Positions 16,819 to 25,510 of a stretch of DNA of 38,241 bases are shown one piece after another (position 1 is the first letter of the stretch; every line of letters starts with the position of its first letter). Both the position numbers and the translations under genes were made by a program. The DNA is from Frigoribacterium sp. (lineage in GTDB: Bacteria > Actinomycetota > Actinomycetes > Actinomycetales > Microbacteriaceae). The notes beneath the pieces are model-generated. The model searched no databases. It was not told the origin of the DNA and was given only the letters and a program-made list of their open reading frames with translations. Where the stretch lies: the NCBI GenBank assembly GCA_025363205.1, contig JANYEI010000126.1:1-38241 (forward strand), in the 5' to 3' direction.

Positions 16819-17702
16819 TGCGTGACCTGGACACACTTCGAGCTGGCAGCACGCGGGTATTCCCGGGAGAGGAAGAAGGCTCAGTCATAGATCGAATACG
16901 GGCTACTGACCGACCCGAAAGGATGCCCGGTCGAGGTGCGGGTAATGCCAGGAACACGACCGATCCGACTGCGTTTGAGCAGATCGCGATCGAGATGAAA
17001 TCGATGTTCGCAGTTGACGACACGGTCATGGTTGGGGACGGGGGCATCATCACCTCTGCCCGGATCTGTCAGCTGCGGGAGTTGGGCGGTCCCGGCTGGG
17101 TGACCGCGCTGCGCTCGAACTCGATCGCTGGGCTTGTCGCCGATGGGTCGGTGCAGCAGTTCCTGTTCGATGAGGCCGACCTGGGGGTTATCGCCGCCGC
17201 GGTGACCACAGGCAGGCTCACGGCGGGCGGGGTTCGCTTCGAGAAGATCCTCGGCCTTCACAACATGGCCAAACAATTGACCTTGCGCGTCGCGGACGGG
17301 CAGTTCGCCTTGGCCCAGAAGCAGACGACTATCGATGCCAAAATGCGGATTCGCGCTCACATGGTTATCTGCATGCTCGCCGCCTACCTCGTCTGGCACC
17401 TGAGGAACGAGTGGGCACCGCTGACCTTCACCTACGAGCACCAGCCAGATGCCGCCGTTCCGGTCGCGCCCGCAAAACGTTCGACCGCGCCGTACTCACA
17501 GCGTCAACCCGCACCGAAACGGATGGCGAACCCGTCCGCAGCTTCACCACGCTGCTCGAGCGTCTCGCGAAGCTGACCTGCAATGACATCCGCGATAGCA
17601 CCGACCCGCAGACCCCTACAATTCCGATTCTCGCGACCCCGACCACCATCCAACGCCGAGTATTCGAACTCATCAACTGCCCCATCCCGACCAGACTGAA
17701 GT
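16819..17702 (+). pseudogene. IS1634-family transposase remnant
   Basis: Fragments in order read FELAARGYSRERKK, then after a TAG codon IEYGLLTDPKGCPVEVRV, then in another frame NTTDPTAFEQIAIEMKSMF, VMVGDGGIITSARI and GWVTALRSNSIAGL. They are followed by a jump across the missing centre to VIAAAVTTGRL, then RIRAHMVICMLAAYLVWHLR and WAPLTFTYEHQP. A further frameshift gives TRTETDGEPVRSFTTLLERL and the family's ending TTIQRRVFELINCPIPTRLK near 17702. This is a DDE transposase of the IS1634/IS1549 kind with an internal deletion, at least two frameshifts and a stop. In the VGDRG motif around a catalytic Asp, Gly replaces Arg. It is dead and old. It separates the hydrolase-ABC genes from the SigK module. 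Confidence 0.85.
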
Positions 17703-17889
17703 ACGCAGAACGACCACCCCCGAAACTCATGAAATCCCCGCAACCACAGGGATTACACGCTTCACAACCACGGCAACTTCGGCCTAAACCAAAGTCGGCC
17801 GCGAGGGGACGCGTAGCGTTCATTGTTCATGGAGGTCGAGACGTTTTCTCGAAGTGGCATGCTCACGCTTGTCGACTCGGATTGCGGCC

Positions 17890-18606
17890 TCAGCTCAGGA
17901 TGCCCTGCATCACCGAGGCGGGCTTTTGACCGGCGCCGGGATCGGTCGGCTGGTCGGAGACGCTGACATAGCGGTAGGTGCCGAGATCGACGCCGACCGG
18001 AATCTTGAATGATCCGGTCAGCCCGTCGAGCGTTCCCAGGCTCAGCGGGGCTGAAGACTCCGAAGACGTCAGCCAGACCTCGTGAACGTCGCTCAGGTGC
18101 GATGGCATCACGCTGGTGATGTGGACTACGCGGTCTCCGCTCGCCAGTATCTGCACGGTCGCGGTTCCGGATGCGCCCTCCCACGCAGGCAGCGGCTGCA
18201 GTCTCGCGATCGCAATGGTGCGCGGCGACTGGCTGGTTACAGCGGCGATTGAACCGATCACCCCAAAGAACACGACAAGAGCGGCCACGAGAAAAAATCG
18301 GATGACCCGTGCGCGCGGACGATGTCTTCGGCTCTCGAGACGTACCGGCGGGCCGGAGGCGACGAGTGGCGGGGTGGGCACTGCCGCGAAGCCGAGTTGG
18401 TTTGAAATGGACTGCCAGACCCGTTCGTCGGGCAGCAACAGGGCCACCTCGTTCATTGCACGTTTGGCGAATGCGGCTGTGAGTCTCAGTTCACGGAGTT
18501 GCTTGGCACACTCCGCACAGCCAAGCAGGTGGGTAAGGTCGGCATCTGTTGCGACTCCCTCACCCAGAGCGGTGAGGGCGAGCGTCTCGGGATCAGAGTG
18601 ATTCAC
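17890..18606 (-). CDS. anti-sigma factor, RskA-like
   Basis: A 238-residue single-pass membrane anti-sigma factor. The N-terminal cytoplasmic part carries a zinc-type anti-sigma motif HxxxCxxC (His26, Cys30, Cys33 in THLLGCAEC), which binds the sigma factor. A membrane helix spans about residues 101-123. The outer domain (130-238) is the RskA C-terminal fold (MPSHLSDVHEVWLTSSESSA, LGTLDGLTGSFKIPVGVDLG). The start overlaps the end of the sigma gene by 14 bases, the usual arrangement for a co-translated pair. In the characterised mycobacterial system RskA holds SigK at the membrane until it is cleaved. No truncation is seen. Confidence 0.92.
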   Translation of the reverse strand: MNHSDPETLALTALGEGVATDADLTHLLGCAECAKQLRELRLTAAFAKRAMNEVALLLPDERVWQSISNQLGFAAVPTPPLVASGPPVRLESRRHRPRARVIRFFLVAALVVFFGVIGSIAAVTSQSPRTIAIARLQPLPAWEGASGTATVQILASGDRVVHITSVMPSHLSDVHEVWLTSSESSAPLSLGTLDGLTGSFKIPVGVDLGTYRYVSVSDQPTDPGAGQKPASVMQGILS

Positions 18607-19165
18607 GGGACACCTCCAGATGGATGCGCATTCGGTCGAGACTACGTCGAATGTGACTTTTCACGGTACCTAGCGGAAGGCCGAGCCGCTCGGAGATCTG
18701 GGTGTGAGTGAGGTCGTCGTAGAAGGCGAGGCGCACCACCCGCTGGGCGTCAGGCTCGAGTCGGGCGATCTCGTCGGCGATCAAAAGCCTGTCAGCCAGG
18801 TCTATCTCTAGTCCGGCGTCGGCCAAAAAATCCGCCTTCGCCAGCTGCTCGTGCAACTGGCGGATGCGCTGGCGACCCTGGTGGGCGTCCGCGATAGCGT
18901 GACGGGTGATACCCACGAGCCAGCTGGCGAGGGGTGCCCGTGTCGGGTCATATCGAAGTCGTCCGTTCCATGCGTCGACGAAAACCTTCTGGGTCACGTC
19001 TTCTGCATCGGAAACGTTGTGAAGGGAACGGAACGCGAGGGTGTAAACGAGCGCGGACCAGCGATGATAAAGCTCCGCGAGCGCCGAGGGATCCCCCGCC
19101 GCGAAGGCGGCGATGATCGCTGCTTGTCCGTCGTCACTCGCAGACGTGCTCGAGATCGGGGTCAC
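18593..19165 (-). CDS. sigK: ECF RNA polymerase sigma factor, SigK-like
   Basis: A 190-residue group 4 sigma factor. Region 2 runs from about residue 15 to 85 (DPSALAELYHRWSALVYTLA, SDAEDVTQKVFVDAWNG). Region 4 lies from about 130 to 182 (LEPDAQRVVRLAFYDDLTHT, RLGLPLGTVKSHIRRSLDRM). I use GTG 19165, preceded by GAGGA at five bases. The pairing with an RskA-like anti-sigma factor immediately downstream supports SigK. The secreted DUF4397 gene upstream on the same strand is the likely target or operon mate. A CCATCC-N17-CGAGGA pattern just before the start resembles a SigK-type promoter. Confidence 0.9.
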   Translation of the reverse strand: MTPISSTSASDDGQAAIIAAFAAGDPSALAELYHRWSALVYTLAFRSLHNVSDAEDVTQKVFVDAWNGRLRYDPTRAPLASWLVGITRHAIADAHQGRQRIRQLHEQLAKADFLADAGLEIDLADRLLIADEIARLEPDAQRVVRLAFYDDLTHTQISERLGLPLGTVKSHIRRSLDRMRIHLEVSRESL

Positions 19166-19170
19166 AGAAA

Positions 19171-19199
19171 TCCTCGTGGTCCGAAAATCAAAGGGATGG
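19171..19199 (-). promoter_or_regulatory. possible SigK-type promoter of the sigma gene
   Basis: On the minus strand CCATCC (19199-19194) is followed after 17 bases by CGAGGA (19176-19171). The mycobacterial SigK -35 element is CCATCC as I recall, with a -10 near CGAATA. However, GAGGA is also the ribosome binding site, and transcription would begin almost at the GTG. It would therefore have to make a leaderless or nearly leaderless transcript, or the match is chance. Confidence 0.3.
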
Positions 19200-19237
19200 A
19201 AGAAGCGATAGAGAGTCGGTCGTTAGAGCGATCCAGA

Positions 19238-19282
19238 ACGGAGGGACCGAAGGCTGCAGTGGGCCGCACTTGGTCCCTCCGT
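19238..19282 (-). terminator. stem-loop after the DUF4397 gene
   Basis: ACGGAGGGACC (19238-19248) and GGTCCCTCCGT (19272-19282) form a perfect 11-bp stem, 16 bases past the DUF4397 stop codon. There is no long U tract. It probably ends or attenuates the abundant secreted-protein transcript before the sigma gene, or protects the 3' end of that message. Confidence 0.55.
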
Positions 19283-19297
19283 CATTTGGTTGATCTC

Positions 19298-19984
19298 CTA
19301 CCAGCGAAGCGGTACTGTCTGGACCGCGACGGCGAGAGTGCCATCTGTCGCACTGCCCCAGGCGTATACGATCGTGTCTTTACCCATCGGTACCGGCACG
19401 TTCGCCGGGCCGATCACCGGGGCGGTCGTTCCTGCGAGCGCAACTGCGAACGCATAGGTCGCCGATGGCAGGATCGCGATACTTTGGTGCGGATTCGTGA
19501 GGCCCCGCATGGCCGGGTTTCCGTTGACCAGGATGTCGACAGCCGGAGCCGCTGCGATGTGACGGACGATCACACGCCCGTCACCGTGCTTCACGGGAAG
19601 GGTTGTGTTCCTGAACAACGTCGCTGTCGGCACCCCGGCCGCGGTCAGGTGAGCCGCGATCGTATAGTTGCCCCGAGGCAGGAACGTGAGAGTTACCGGC
19701 CCGATCACCGGATGGGTGTCATCCGTCGCCGACGCCGCGGTAATCGAGACCGTATAGCGGCCCGGCTTCAGCGACAGCGGACCAGCGAAGCTTCCAGGCT
19801 GAAAGTTCGCGAGGACCTCCTTGTGATTGACGAACACGTTGACCGGTGTGTTCGGCACACCGTGGAATACCGAAACCTTCGCGTCCACGTGATGCAACCA
19901 GGTGGGGGAGGCCTGGGCTGGCGCCGCGAGACCGAGAGCAGCAATGACCCCGATCAGCGCACCAATGAATAGTTTCTTACGCAC
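19298..19984 (-). CDS. secreted DUF4397-domain protein
   Basis: A 228-residue exported protein. Residues 1-26 are a typical signal peptide (basic MRKK, hydrophobic core, APAQAS cleavage region). The mature protein is made of beta-rich DUF4397 units (AKVSVFHGVPNTPVNVFVNH; VDILVNGNPAMRGLTNPHQS). The start is GTG 19984 with AAGGAG well placed; the longer frame to 20170 has no signal peptide. DUF4397 proteins often sit beside SigK-type sigma genes in actinobacteria, comparable to the MPT70/MPT83 targets of mycobacterial SigK, so it is likely a cell-envelope protein controlled by the downstream sigma and anti-sigma pair. The biochemical function is unknown. Confidence 0.88.
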   Translation of the reverse strand: MRKKLFIGALIGVIAALGLAAPAQASPTWLHHVDAKVSVFHGVPNTPVNVFVNHKEVLANFQPGSFAGPLSLKPGRYTVSITAASATDDTHPVIGPVTLTFLPRGNYTIAAHLTAAGVPTATLFRNTTLPVKHGDGRVIVRHIAAAPAVDILVNGNPAMRGLTNPHQSIAILPSATYAFAVALAGTTAPVIGPANVPVPMGKDTIVYAWGSATDGTLAVAVQTVPLRW

Positions 19985-20644
19985 GTTTCTTCTCCTTGCG
20001 TTGGGGCAGGGGATTCTGCCCGTTATGAAGTACTTCCTTCGGGCAGCTCCATTTGGATGCAAGTAACGCACTAAACATTGTAAAAAGAGTGATCTTCGCA
20101 CTGACAGCCCGAGGTTACCTGCCCGGTAGGGGTCTGGTTTCGCTTCACCGTGCAGGGTCTGCAGTTGCAACCTAGGCGGCGATCATTTCGGGCACCAGCA
20201 TCGCCTCTTTGATTAAAACGGCTGCGTCGGTCGGTGGCTTCCCACTCGCACACTGCTCGACTAGTTCAGTCTTCCTCTGAGGGACGACTTGGGACTGCAG
20301 CCTCAAGCGCGCAGCCACGACTGGAGATCAGCGGGGGCGTGGCTTTGAGTATCTGGCAAACGCGTCCCTTTCGTGCCCCACCGAGCCGATTCAGAAGATG
20401 TTTGGAAAATCGTTCGACGGGCACCCATCTCGGAAAACAGGAGATGTCAAGGTGCCGGAGACGAATATCCCGTGCAAAACCGGCTGAGACCCCAACCATT
20501 CAGGTGTTCACCCGCACCCGTGTCGGCCGGCGGTCCAGCCCGTAGCCCCGGATCAGCAGCGGCGGCCGCAATACTGAGGTTTCTTCCACTGCCAGCCTAC
20601 GACAGACTGTAGTAGCGCCGTCGAAATCGCCCGAGGAGAACCCC
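19985..20644. other. 660-base divergent intergenic region
   Basis: It lies between the DUF4397 gene and the rightward reductase-amidase gene and should hold both promoters. On the minus strand GCATCC (20060-20055) is a weak SigK-like -35 candidate for the DUF4397 gene, without a convincing -10. Short frames on both strands (for example 20266-20499 minus, 20234-20545 plus) have no recognisable products. Nothing else is supported. Confidence 0.35.
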
Positions 20645-22738
20645 ATGAAGCTCACGATCATCGGCACCGGAGCAATTGGCTGCATCGTCGCAGCCCACCT
20701 CATTCGGAGCGGTCATGAGGTCTTGCTGTGCGACAGCGATGCTACACAGGTAGCTGCCATTAACGAATCAGGCCTCACTATCGAGGGCCCGATCGGCACG
20801 GTCACCGTGCAGGTTCGCGCAGTATCGCCAGACGACTTGCCGAAGACGCTCGGGGTGGTAGTCCTTACTGGCGCTGACCACTCCACGGCGGCAATCGCCG
20901 AGCTAGTAAGCGAGAGATTAGCCCCCGACGGATATCTGGTCTGTCTTAATCCCACACTGCACTCGGAACTTGTGACGACCGCCCTCGGTACCCAGCGAAT
21001 TGTCGCCGCGCTAGCCACAAATAACGCGGAACAGCTCAGTCCGGGGCGAATCCTTCAGAGAAGCACAGGGTCGCTGTTCGTGGGCGAAGTCGCGAGCACC
21101 GAGATCACTGGGCGGGTGGAGGCGCTCGCTGCCGCGCTGCCGTTTGGCCAGCCGACCCACAACATCCACGGCTACCTCTGGTCGTTTGCTGCCGAGCAGG
21201 CTGTGTTTCTTGCTGGCTCCACATCGGGCCTGTCGCCGGCAGCAACCCTCGAAGCGCTCGATTGGCGACCGTTTATGCGCGCGCTCGCCCGTGAAGTTCT
21301 CGAGCAGTGTCCGACCCGGGCGGAAGCATTCGACTACTTCAACCCGCTCGACCTCGACGCAACACTTAGCCGGATGAGAGACTCCCCTCGCACCATCGAG
21401 CCAGGAGCCGCGTTCATCCTCGGTGGTCTCGATGGCCCGCTAATGGTTCAGGTCAGCGAAATGGTGCGCTCCATCGAGCGCGGCGACCGCCCGAAAGACA
21501 TCACCAACCTCGATCTGCTGGCAACCTACGAGCGGACCGAACGGTTGGGGCGAGCGCTGAATGCTGTTGTTTCGATATTTCCCGCCCCGCACCGAGCTGC
21601 TGCCGGCCCGCTTCACGGCATTGCTATCGCGGTCAAAGATATTGTTGATATAGCGGGACATCCCCGAGGAAACGGTAACCCCGAGGCCATGCGGTCCCAG
21701 CCCGCGAGGAAGGATGCTCCCATTGTTGCTGCACTGCGCGCGGCCGGTGCGGACATTTTTGTTGCCACCTCACTTCTGGAATACGCCGCAGGGGCCCTGC
21801 ACCCTGACGTCCCGGAAGCGCTCAACCCGTTCGACCTGAACCGCACAGCAGGTGGTTCGAGCGGAGGGTCAGCGGCCCTGGTCGGCGTTGGTGCCTGCGA
21901 TGTCGCCTTGGGCACAGACACCGGTGGCTCGATCCGCATCCCGGCGCACTATTGCGCCACCGTCGGGTTCAAACCGAGCTACGGAGCGCTGTCGCTGGTC
22001 GGGGTTGAACCACTTGCGCCGAGCTTTGACCATGTTGGCTTCCTTGGGGCGACCGTCGCCGCGGTGCGTCAAGTCTTTACTGCAGTGCGCGGTGAAACGC
22101 CGAATCCCGAGGCCGGCCCGCTTCGCGTCGGCATCATTGCCGGTCAGCTTGATGTGGCAGTTCTTGACCCGGAGATCGCGGCCGCACTCCGGCATGCGAT
22201 TGCAACGCTGACTGAGTCCGGATGCTTGGTCATCGAACTCGATGGTTCGGCGCTCGACGCCGTCACCACGACCTTTGACGACATCTTGCTCTACGAGGCA
22301 TGGCAGGTTCATGGGGTGCGAATCGGCTCTGACCCGGATCACTATGGACCAGAAACTCTCCGGTTACTGCGTAGCGGCGCCGAGATTAGCGAGCAGCGTT
22401 ATGCCGATGCGCTCGCCCTACGGCTGAGGCTACTGCCTGCCGCCGCCGATATTTTCGCGCAAATCGACGTGCTTCTCACGCCGGCCGTTCCCTTTGTAGC
22501 TCCGGCAACCACACCTCCGATCGATACGCCGGAAGGCGCGGCCGAGGGACTCTTTTCCGGGGTTTTCAACGTCACCGGTGACCCGGCGATCGTGCTTCCC
22601 TGCGGTTGGAATTCCGCTGGATTACCGATCGGGCTGCAACTTGCGGCTCCGCTTGGGGCAGACCAAGCGTTGCTCTCAGCGGCTGCGTTTGTTGAAACTA
22701 TGCTGAAGTTTGAGAGACGGGTTGCAGCAGTGCACTAG
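20645..22738 (+). CDS. ketopantoate-reductase-like domain fused to amidase-signature domain
   Basis: One 697-residue frame holds two enzymes. Residues 1-290 follow the ketopantoate reductase (ApbA/PanE) plan: Rossmann motif GTGAIG (7-12), the nucleotide site around ADHSTAAIAE, and an all-alpha C-terminal half. The catalytic lysine usually found in the W-x-K segment is not evident (LWSFAAEQAVF), and the NG motif reads NP (102-103). Residues 310-697 are an amidase-signature enzyme with the Lys-cisSer-Ser triad Lys331 (AVKDIVD), Ser405 (GGSSGGS) and Ser429 (GTDTGGSIRIP). The ATG has GAGGAGAAC upstream. It converges on the rpiR-type gene two bases past its stop. The coupled activities suggest hydrolysis of an amide and redox conversion of the acid released, or the reverse. 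The natural substrate is unknown. I know of no described protein with this architecture. Confidence 0.88.
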   Translation: MKLTIIGTGAIGCIVAAHLIRSGHEVLLCDSDATQVAAINESGLTIEGPIGTVTVQVRAVSPDDLPKTLGVVVLTGADHSTAAIAELVSERLAPDGYLVCLNPTLHSELVTTALGTQRIVAALATNNAEQLSPGRILQRSTGSLFVGEVASTEITGRVEALAAALPFGQPTHNIHGYLWSFAAEQAVFLAGSTSGLSPAATLEALDWRPFMRALAREVLEQCPTRAEAFDYFNPLDLDATLSRMRDSPRTIEPGAAFILGGLDGPLMVQVSEMVRSIERGDRPKDITNLDLLATYERTERLGRALNAVVSIFPAPHRAAAGPLHGIAIAVKDIVDIAGHPRGNGNPEAMRSQPARKDAPIVAALRAAGADIFVATSLLEYAAGALHPDVPEALNPFDLNRTAGGSSGGSAALVGVGACDVALGTDTGGSIRIPAHYCATVGFKPSYGALSLVGVEPLAPSFDHVGFLGATVAAVRQVFTAVRGETPNPEAGPLRVGIIAGQLDVAVLDPEIAAALRHAIATLTESGCLVIELDGSALDAVTTTFDDILLYEAWQVHGVRIGSDPDHYGPETLRLLRSGAEISEQRYADALALRLRLLPAAADIFAQIDVLLTPAVPFVAPATTPPIDTPEGAAEGLFSGVFNVTGDPAIVLPCGWNSAGLPIGLQLAAPLGADQALLSAAAFVETMLKFERRVAAVH

Positions 22739-22740
22739 CG

Positions 22741-23604
22741 TCACGGGGCGTTGGTGTCTTTGAACGTCCGGTGAATCTGCACGGCATTTTCCCACTGGGT
22801 CATGCGCTCCAACCCCTTCTTGCCGACGCTGTGAAAAACCGCCTCAACGAGACACTCAGCTAAAACGACAAGTGCAGCAAATGAATCGAACGGAATCCCG
22901 CCGACCGGGATCGGAAGCACCAAGTCGGCATCTTCGGCGCACGGCGAAAGCTCTTCGTCGGTGATAACGATTACGGTCGCGCTCTGTTTCTTCGCCATCG
23001 CCGAAACTCGCTTGGACGACAGTTCGTACCGCCGAAGGTCGACGATGATCGCTACGGAGTCGCGCCGCAACTCGAGGTATTTCAGGGTGTCGTGACCGAG
23101 CGGGTCATCCGCGTATTCGACGTGCGGAATGATCTGCTCAAGCTGAAGTGCCAGAGTCTGCGCAAGTTGTTTCGAAAAGTAGCCCCCCGAGATGAGTACG
23201 TGGCGAGGCGAAGATGCCAACAACGCCACGACCTGGTCGAACTCGGTCGGGGGCACGATCGACAACATCCGCTCGATCAAGGCCATTCGATCGCGGGCCG
23301 CAGCCTCGAGGAATGAGCCGCCGTCTCGGTCAACCGTGCTGTGTGATGCACGGCTGACCGGGCTATTCGATTGATGGGTGATCTCATCTCGAAGCGACTT
23401 TTGGAAGTCCGGATAGCTGCCGAGGCCCAGTCGCTCCACCAGCCTTAACACCGTGGGAGTGCTGGTCCCGGCGAGCGACGCGAGCGACGAGGCTGAGACG
23501 AGTCCCGCGCTGGGATAGTCAGCCAGCAGCACCCGAGCCACTCTTTTCATAGCCGCGCTGAGTTCGTCCATTCTTGCGAAGATCTCGTCTTTAATCAGAA
23601 TCAT
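22741..23604 (-). CDS. RpiR/MurR-family regulator with SIS domain
   Basis: A 287-residue regulator. The N-terminal HTH_6 domain covers residues 1-77 (SASSLASLAGTSTPTVLRLV, GLGSYPDFQKSLRDEI). The C-terminal SIS domain spans about 120-255 (VLISGGYFSKQLAQTLALQL, VAIIVDLRRYELSSKRV), which in relatives binds a phosphosugar or related effector. ATG 23604 with GAGGGGAAA upstream is preferred over the 8-residue-longer version. It is the last gene of the apparent eight-gene importer and peptidase operon, 87 bases after the asparaginase gene, so it probably controls that operon. Palindromes of the TTTC/GAAA kind at 31102-31157 are candidate targets. Confidence 0.9.
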   Translation of the reverse strand: MILIKDEIFARMDELSAAMKRVARVLLADYPSAGLVSASSLASLAGTSTPTVLRLVERLGLGSYPDFQKSLRDEITHQSNSPVSRASHSTVDRDGGSFLEAAARDRMALIERMLSIVPPTEFDQVVALLASSPRHVLISGGYFSKQLAQTLALQLEQIIPHVEYADDPLGHDTLKYLELRRDSVAIIVDLRRYELSSKRVSAMAKKQSATVIVITDEELSPCAEDADLVLPIPVGGIPFDSFAALVVLAECLVEAVFHSVGKKGLERMTQWENAVQIHRTFKDTNAP

Positions 23605-23691
23605 CGTTTCCCCTCGAACAGGACGCAATCGGTTGGCCGAGCGGTGGGAGTTTCACCCGCGCGATAAAGATCGCTCCCCGGCCAGTTCGGA

Positions 23692-24630
23692 TCAGGTCAG
23701 AGTGACCAACGCACCGTCGACGCGATATGCCGCGAACATGGCCTCAGAATTGTATGCGACAACAACTCGGCCGGACGGATCAACGGCGATGATGCCACCG
23801 TTCGCCCCTCGACTGCCGAGCTCGTCCGCAATTGTGCCACTCACCGCGTCAGCGACGGTGACGCCAAGATAGCGCATGCGAGCCGAAATCTCGTGCGCAA
23901 CGACCCCCTCGATGAAGGACTCCCCCTCGCCGGTGCAGGAGACAGCAACAACGCCGTCCCTTGCGTAGTTCCCTGCCCCGATCACCGGGGTGTCTCCCAC
24001 CCGACCTTCACTCTGGTTGACCATTCCACCGGTGGATGTCGCGGCCGCGACGTGGCCATGCGAATCGACGGCGACCGCCCCGACGGTGCCGTGGCGCGTA
24101 GCGGCCATCAGCTCCGACTGGACGTTTCTGAGCTGGGACAGGCGTGCCTCTGTGACGAAGTAGTCCGGCTCGACGGTTTCGAGCCCCCAGCTTTCGATGA
24201 GCCCCTTGCTCGGGGACACCAGCAAAACATGCTCGGTTTCTTCCATCACCTTACGTGCAGCACCGATCGGGTTTTTGACGTGGCGAGACACCGCGATTGC
24301 GCCGGCCCGGCCAGCTCCGGTCATGACTGAGGCATCCAATTCAGCCTTGCCCGTTGCCGTCAGCGCCGCTCCGAATCCCGAGTTGAACAGCGGGTTGTCT
24401 TCGAGCGACTCGACGCTCGCACAGACGGCATCGAGCGCGCTCCCGCCGGCTACCAGGACGGCCTCGCCTGCCAAGTAGGCACCGGCGAGGCCAGCAGAAT
24501 AATTTCCGCGCTCGTCGAGAGACAGCTCCTGAATCTGACCGCCCGCACCGCCGTGAATTACCAGGGCAAACCCGGTCGTTGAGGGATCGAGGGAAATGAC
24601 ATTGATCGGAGGCTGGACAGCGTCAGACAT
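23692..24630 (-). CDS. isoaspartyl peptidase/L-asparaginase (Ntn hydrolase)
   Basis: A 312-residue plant-type asparaginase family protein. These are made as proenzymes that cut themselves before a Thr, which becomes the N-terminal nucleophile. Here it is Thr182 in RHGTVGAVAVDSHG, the right position. Other family marks are VIHGGAG (24-30), GGSALDAVCASVESLEDNPL (62-81), FNSGFGAALT, GRVGDTPVIGAGNYA and CTGEGE. Such enzymes release L-Asp from beta-aspartyl peptides or hydrolyse asparagine. The ATG overlaps the stop of the M55 peptidase gene by one base (TGATG), so the two are made together. No signal peptide, hence a cytoplasmic enzyme acting after uptake. All catalytic residues I can place are intact. 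Confidence 0.92.
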   Translation of the reverse strand: MSDAVQPPINVISLDPSTTGFALVIHGGAGGQIQELSLDERGNYSAGLAGAYLAGEAVLVAGGSALDAVCASVESLEDNPLFNSGFGAALTATGKAELDASVMTGAGRAGAIAVSRHVKNPIGAARKVMEETEHVLLVSPSKGLIESWGLETVEPDYFVTEARLSQLRNVQSELMAATRHGTVGAVAVDSHGHVAAATSTGGMVNQSEGRVGDTPVIGAGNYARDGVVAVSCTGEGESFIEGVVAHEISARMRYLGVTVADAVSGTIADELGSRGANGGIIAVDPSGRVVVAYNSEAMFAAYRVDGALVTLT

Positions 24631-25466
24631 CAGCGGCCACCGGCCTGACGCGTGATGTAGTTGACAGCAACGAATGACTCGAAAATATTCAACAAATTCT
24701 CTCCCTCTATTCGGACCTCACGGTCACTGATGCGCACGGCTCCGCGTGCCCAGGTGGCCACTTCGGCCATGTCTGCCGTTTGGAAGTCGAGATCCAACGC
24801 CGCAGGACTGGTGATGTTTGGGGTCGCTACGGCGCCTTCGGCGACTCGGCGGATCGCCAGCTCAGCGCCCGCCCGAATCGCAGCGCAGGACATCGCGGGG
24901 TGCAGATTCTTCGCGCTAAACCTGGTGATCGACTCCTTCGTCACCACTTCGACCGCGCCCGGGGCAAACGCTCGGGTCTCTCCATGCAGGACGGCATCAC
25001 CCGTTACCAGGGCGATCGGCACCCCGAAATGATCGGCCACAAGCGCGTTGATCCCGCTCTCCCCCACATATTGACCATTGATCCTGGCGCCAGAAATCAC
25101 CTCTGGGTTGTAGGTGTGCGACAGGGTCGACGGCTGCCCGGAGATCGATCCGTGATACCCGACGAAGAAAATCGCATCGAAGCTGGCATCGAGCCCCTGC
25201 ATCATGTACATGGGCTTATGTCGTCCGGAAATATATTGGGCATTTCCAGCGATCTTGCGGGGATCGAGATTCGCCATCGTGCTGTGCGAGTCATTCAGAA
25301 CGATCTCGGTCGCGCCACCGGCCAGAGCGCCCTCGATCGCCGCGTTGACCTCATCCTGAAGAAGCGCACAGCCCAGGGCGTACGGTGCGCCGCTCCCCGG
25401 CCGACACTGCTCCCAGTCGACTATTCCGGCGACGCCCTCCATATCGAAAGAGATCCAGACCTTCAC
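24630..25466 (-). CDS. M55-family D-aminopeptidase, DppA-like metallopeptidase
   Basis: A 278-residue cytoplasmic zinc peptidase like Bacillus DppA, which removes N-terminal D-amino acids (for example D-Ala-D-Ala). The N-terminal SxDxEG motif is present (SFDMEG, Asp8 and Glu10). His61 (NDSH), His105 (GYHG) and Glu136 (GESG) complete the expected zinc ligands, and His117 (LSHTYN) matches the proposed catalytic His. Start GTG 25466 has GGAGG four bases upstream. It lies 44 bases after the ATPase gene of the dipeptide importer and overlaps the isoaspartyl peptidase gene. Together they suggest that the imported peptides carry D- or isopeptide-linked residues. Confidence 0.92.
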   Translation of the reverse strand: MKVWISFDMEGVAGIVDWEQCRPGSGAPYALGCALLQDEVNAAIEGALAGGATEIVLNDSHSTMANLDPRKIAGNAQYISGRHKPMYMMQGLDASFDAIFFVGYHGSISGQPSTLSHTYNPEVISGARINGQYVGESGINALVADHFGVPIALVTGDAVLHGETRAFAPGAVEVVTKESITRFSAKNLHPAMSCAAIRAGAELAIRRVAEGAVATPNITSPAALDLDFQTADMAEVATWARGAVRISDREVRIEGENLLNIFESFVAVNYITRQAGGR

Positions 25467-25510
25467 AATTCCTCCTACTTTTAGGCTTCAAAAAGATGTA
25501 CAGCGTGTGA

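Noticed and set aside
18851-19972. plus-strand 373-codon frame
   Set aside because: It is antisense to the sigma factor and DUF4397 genes and very Arg-rich, typical of a shadow frame.
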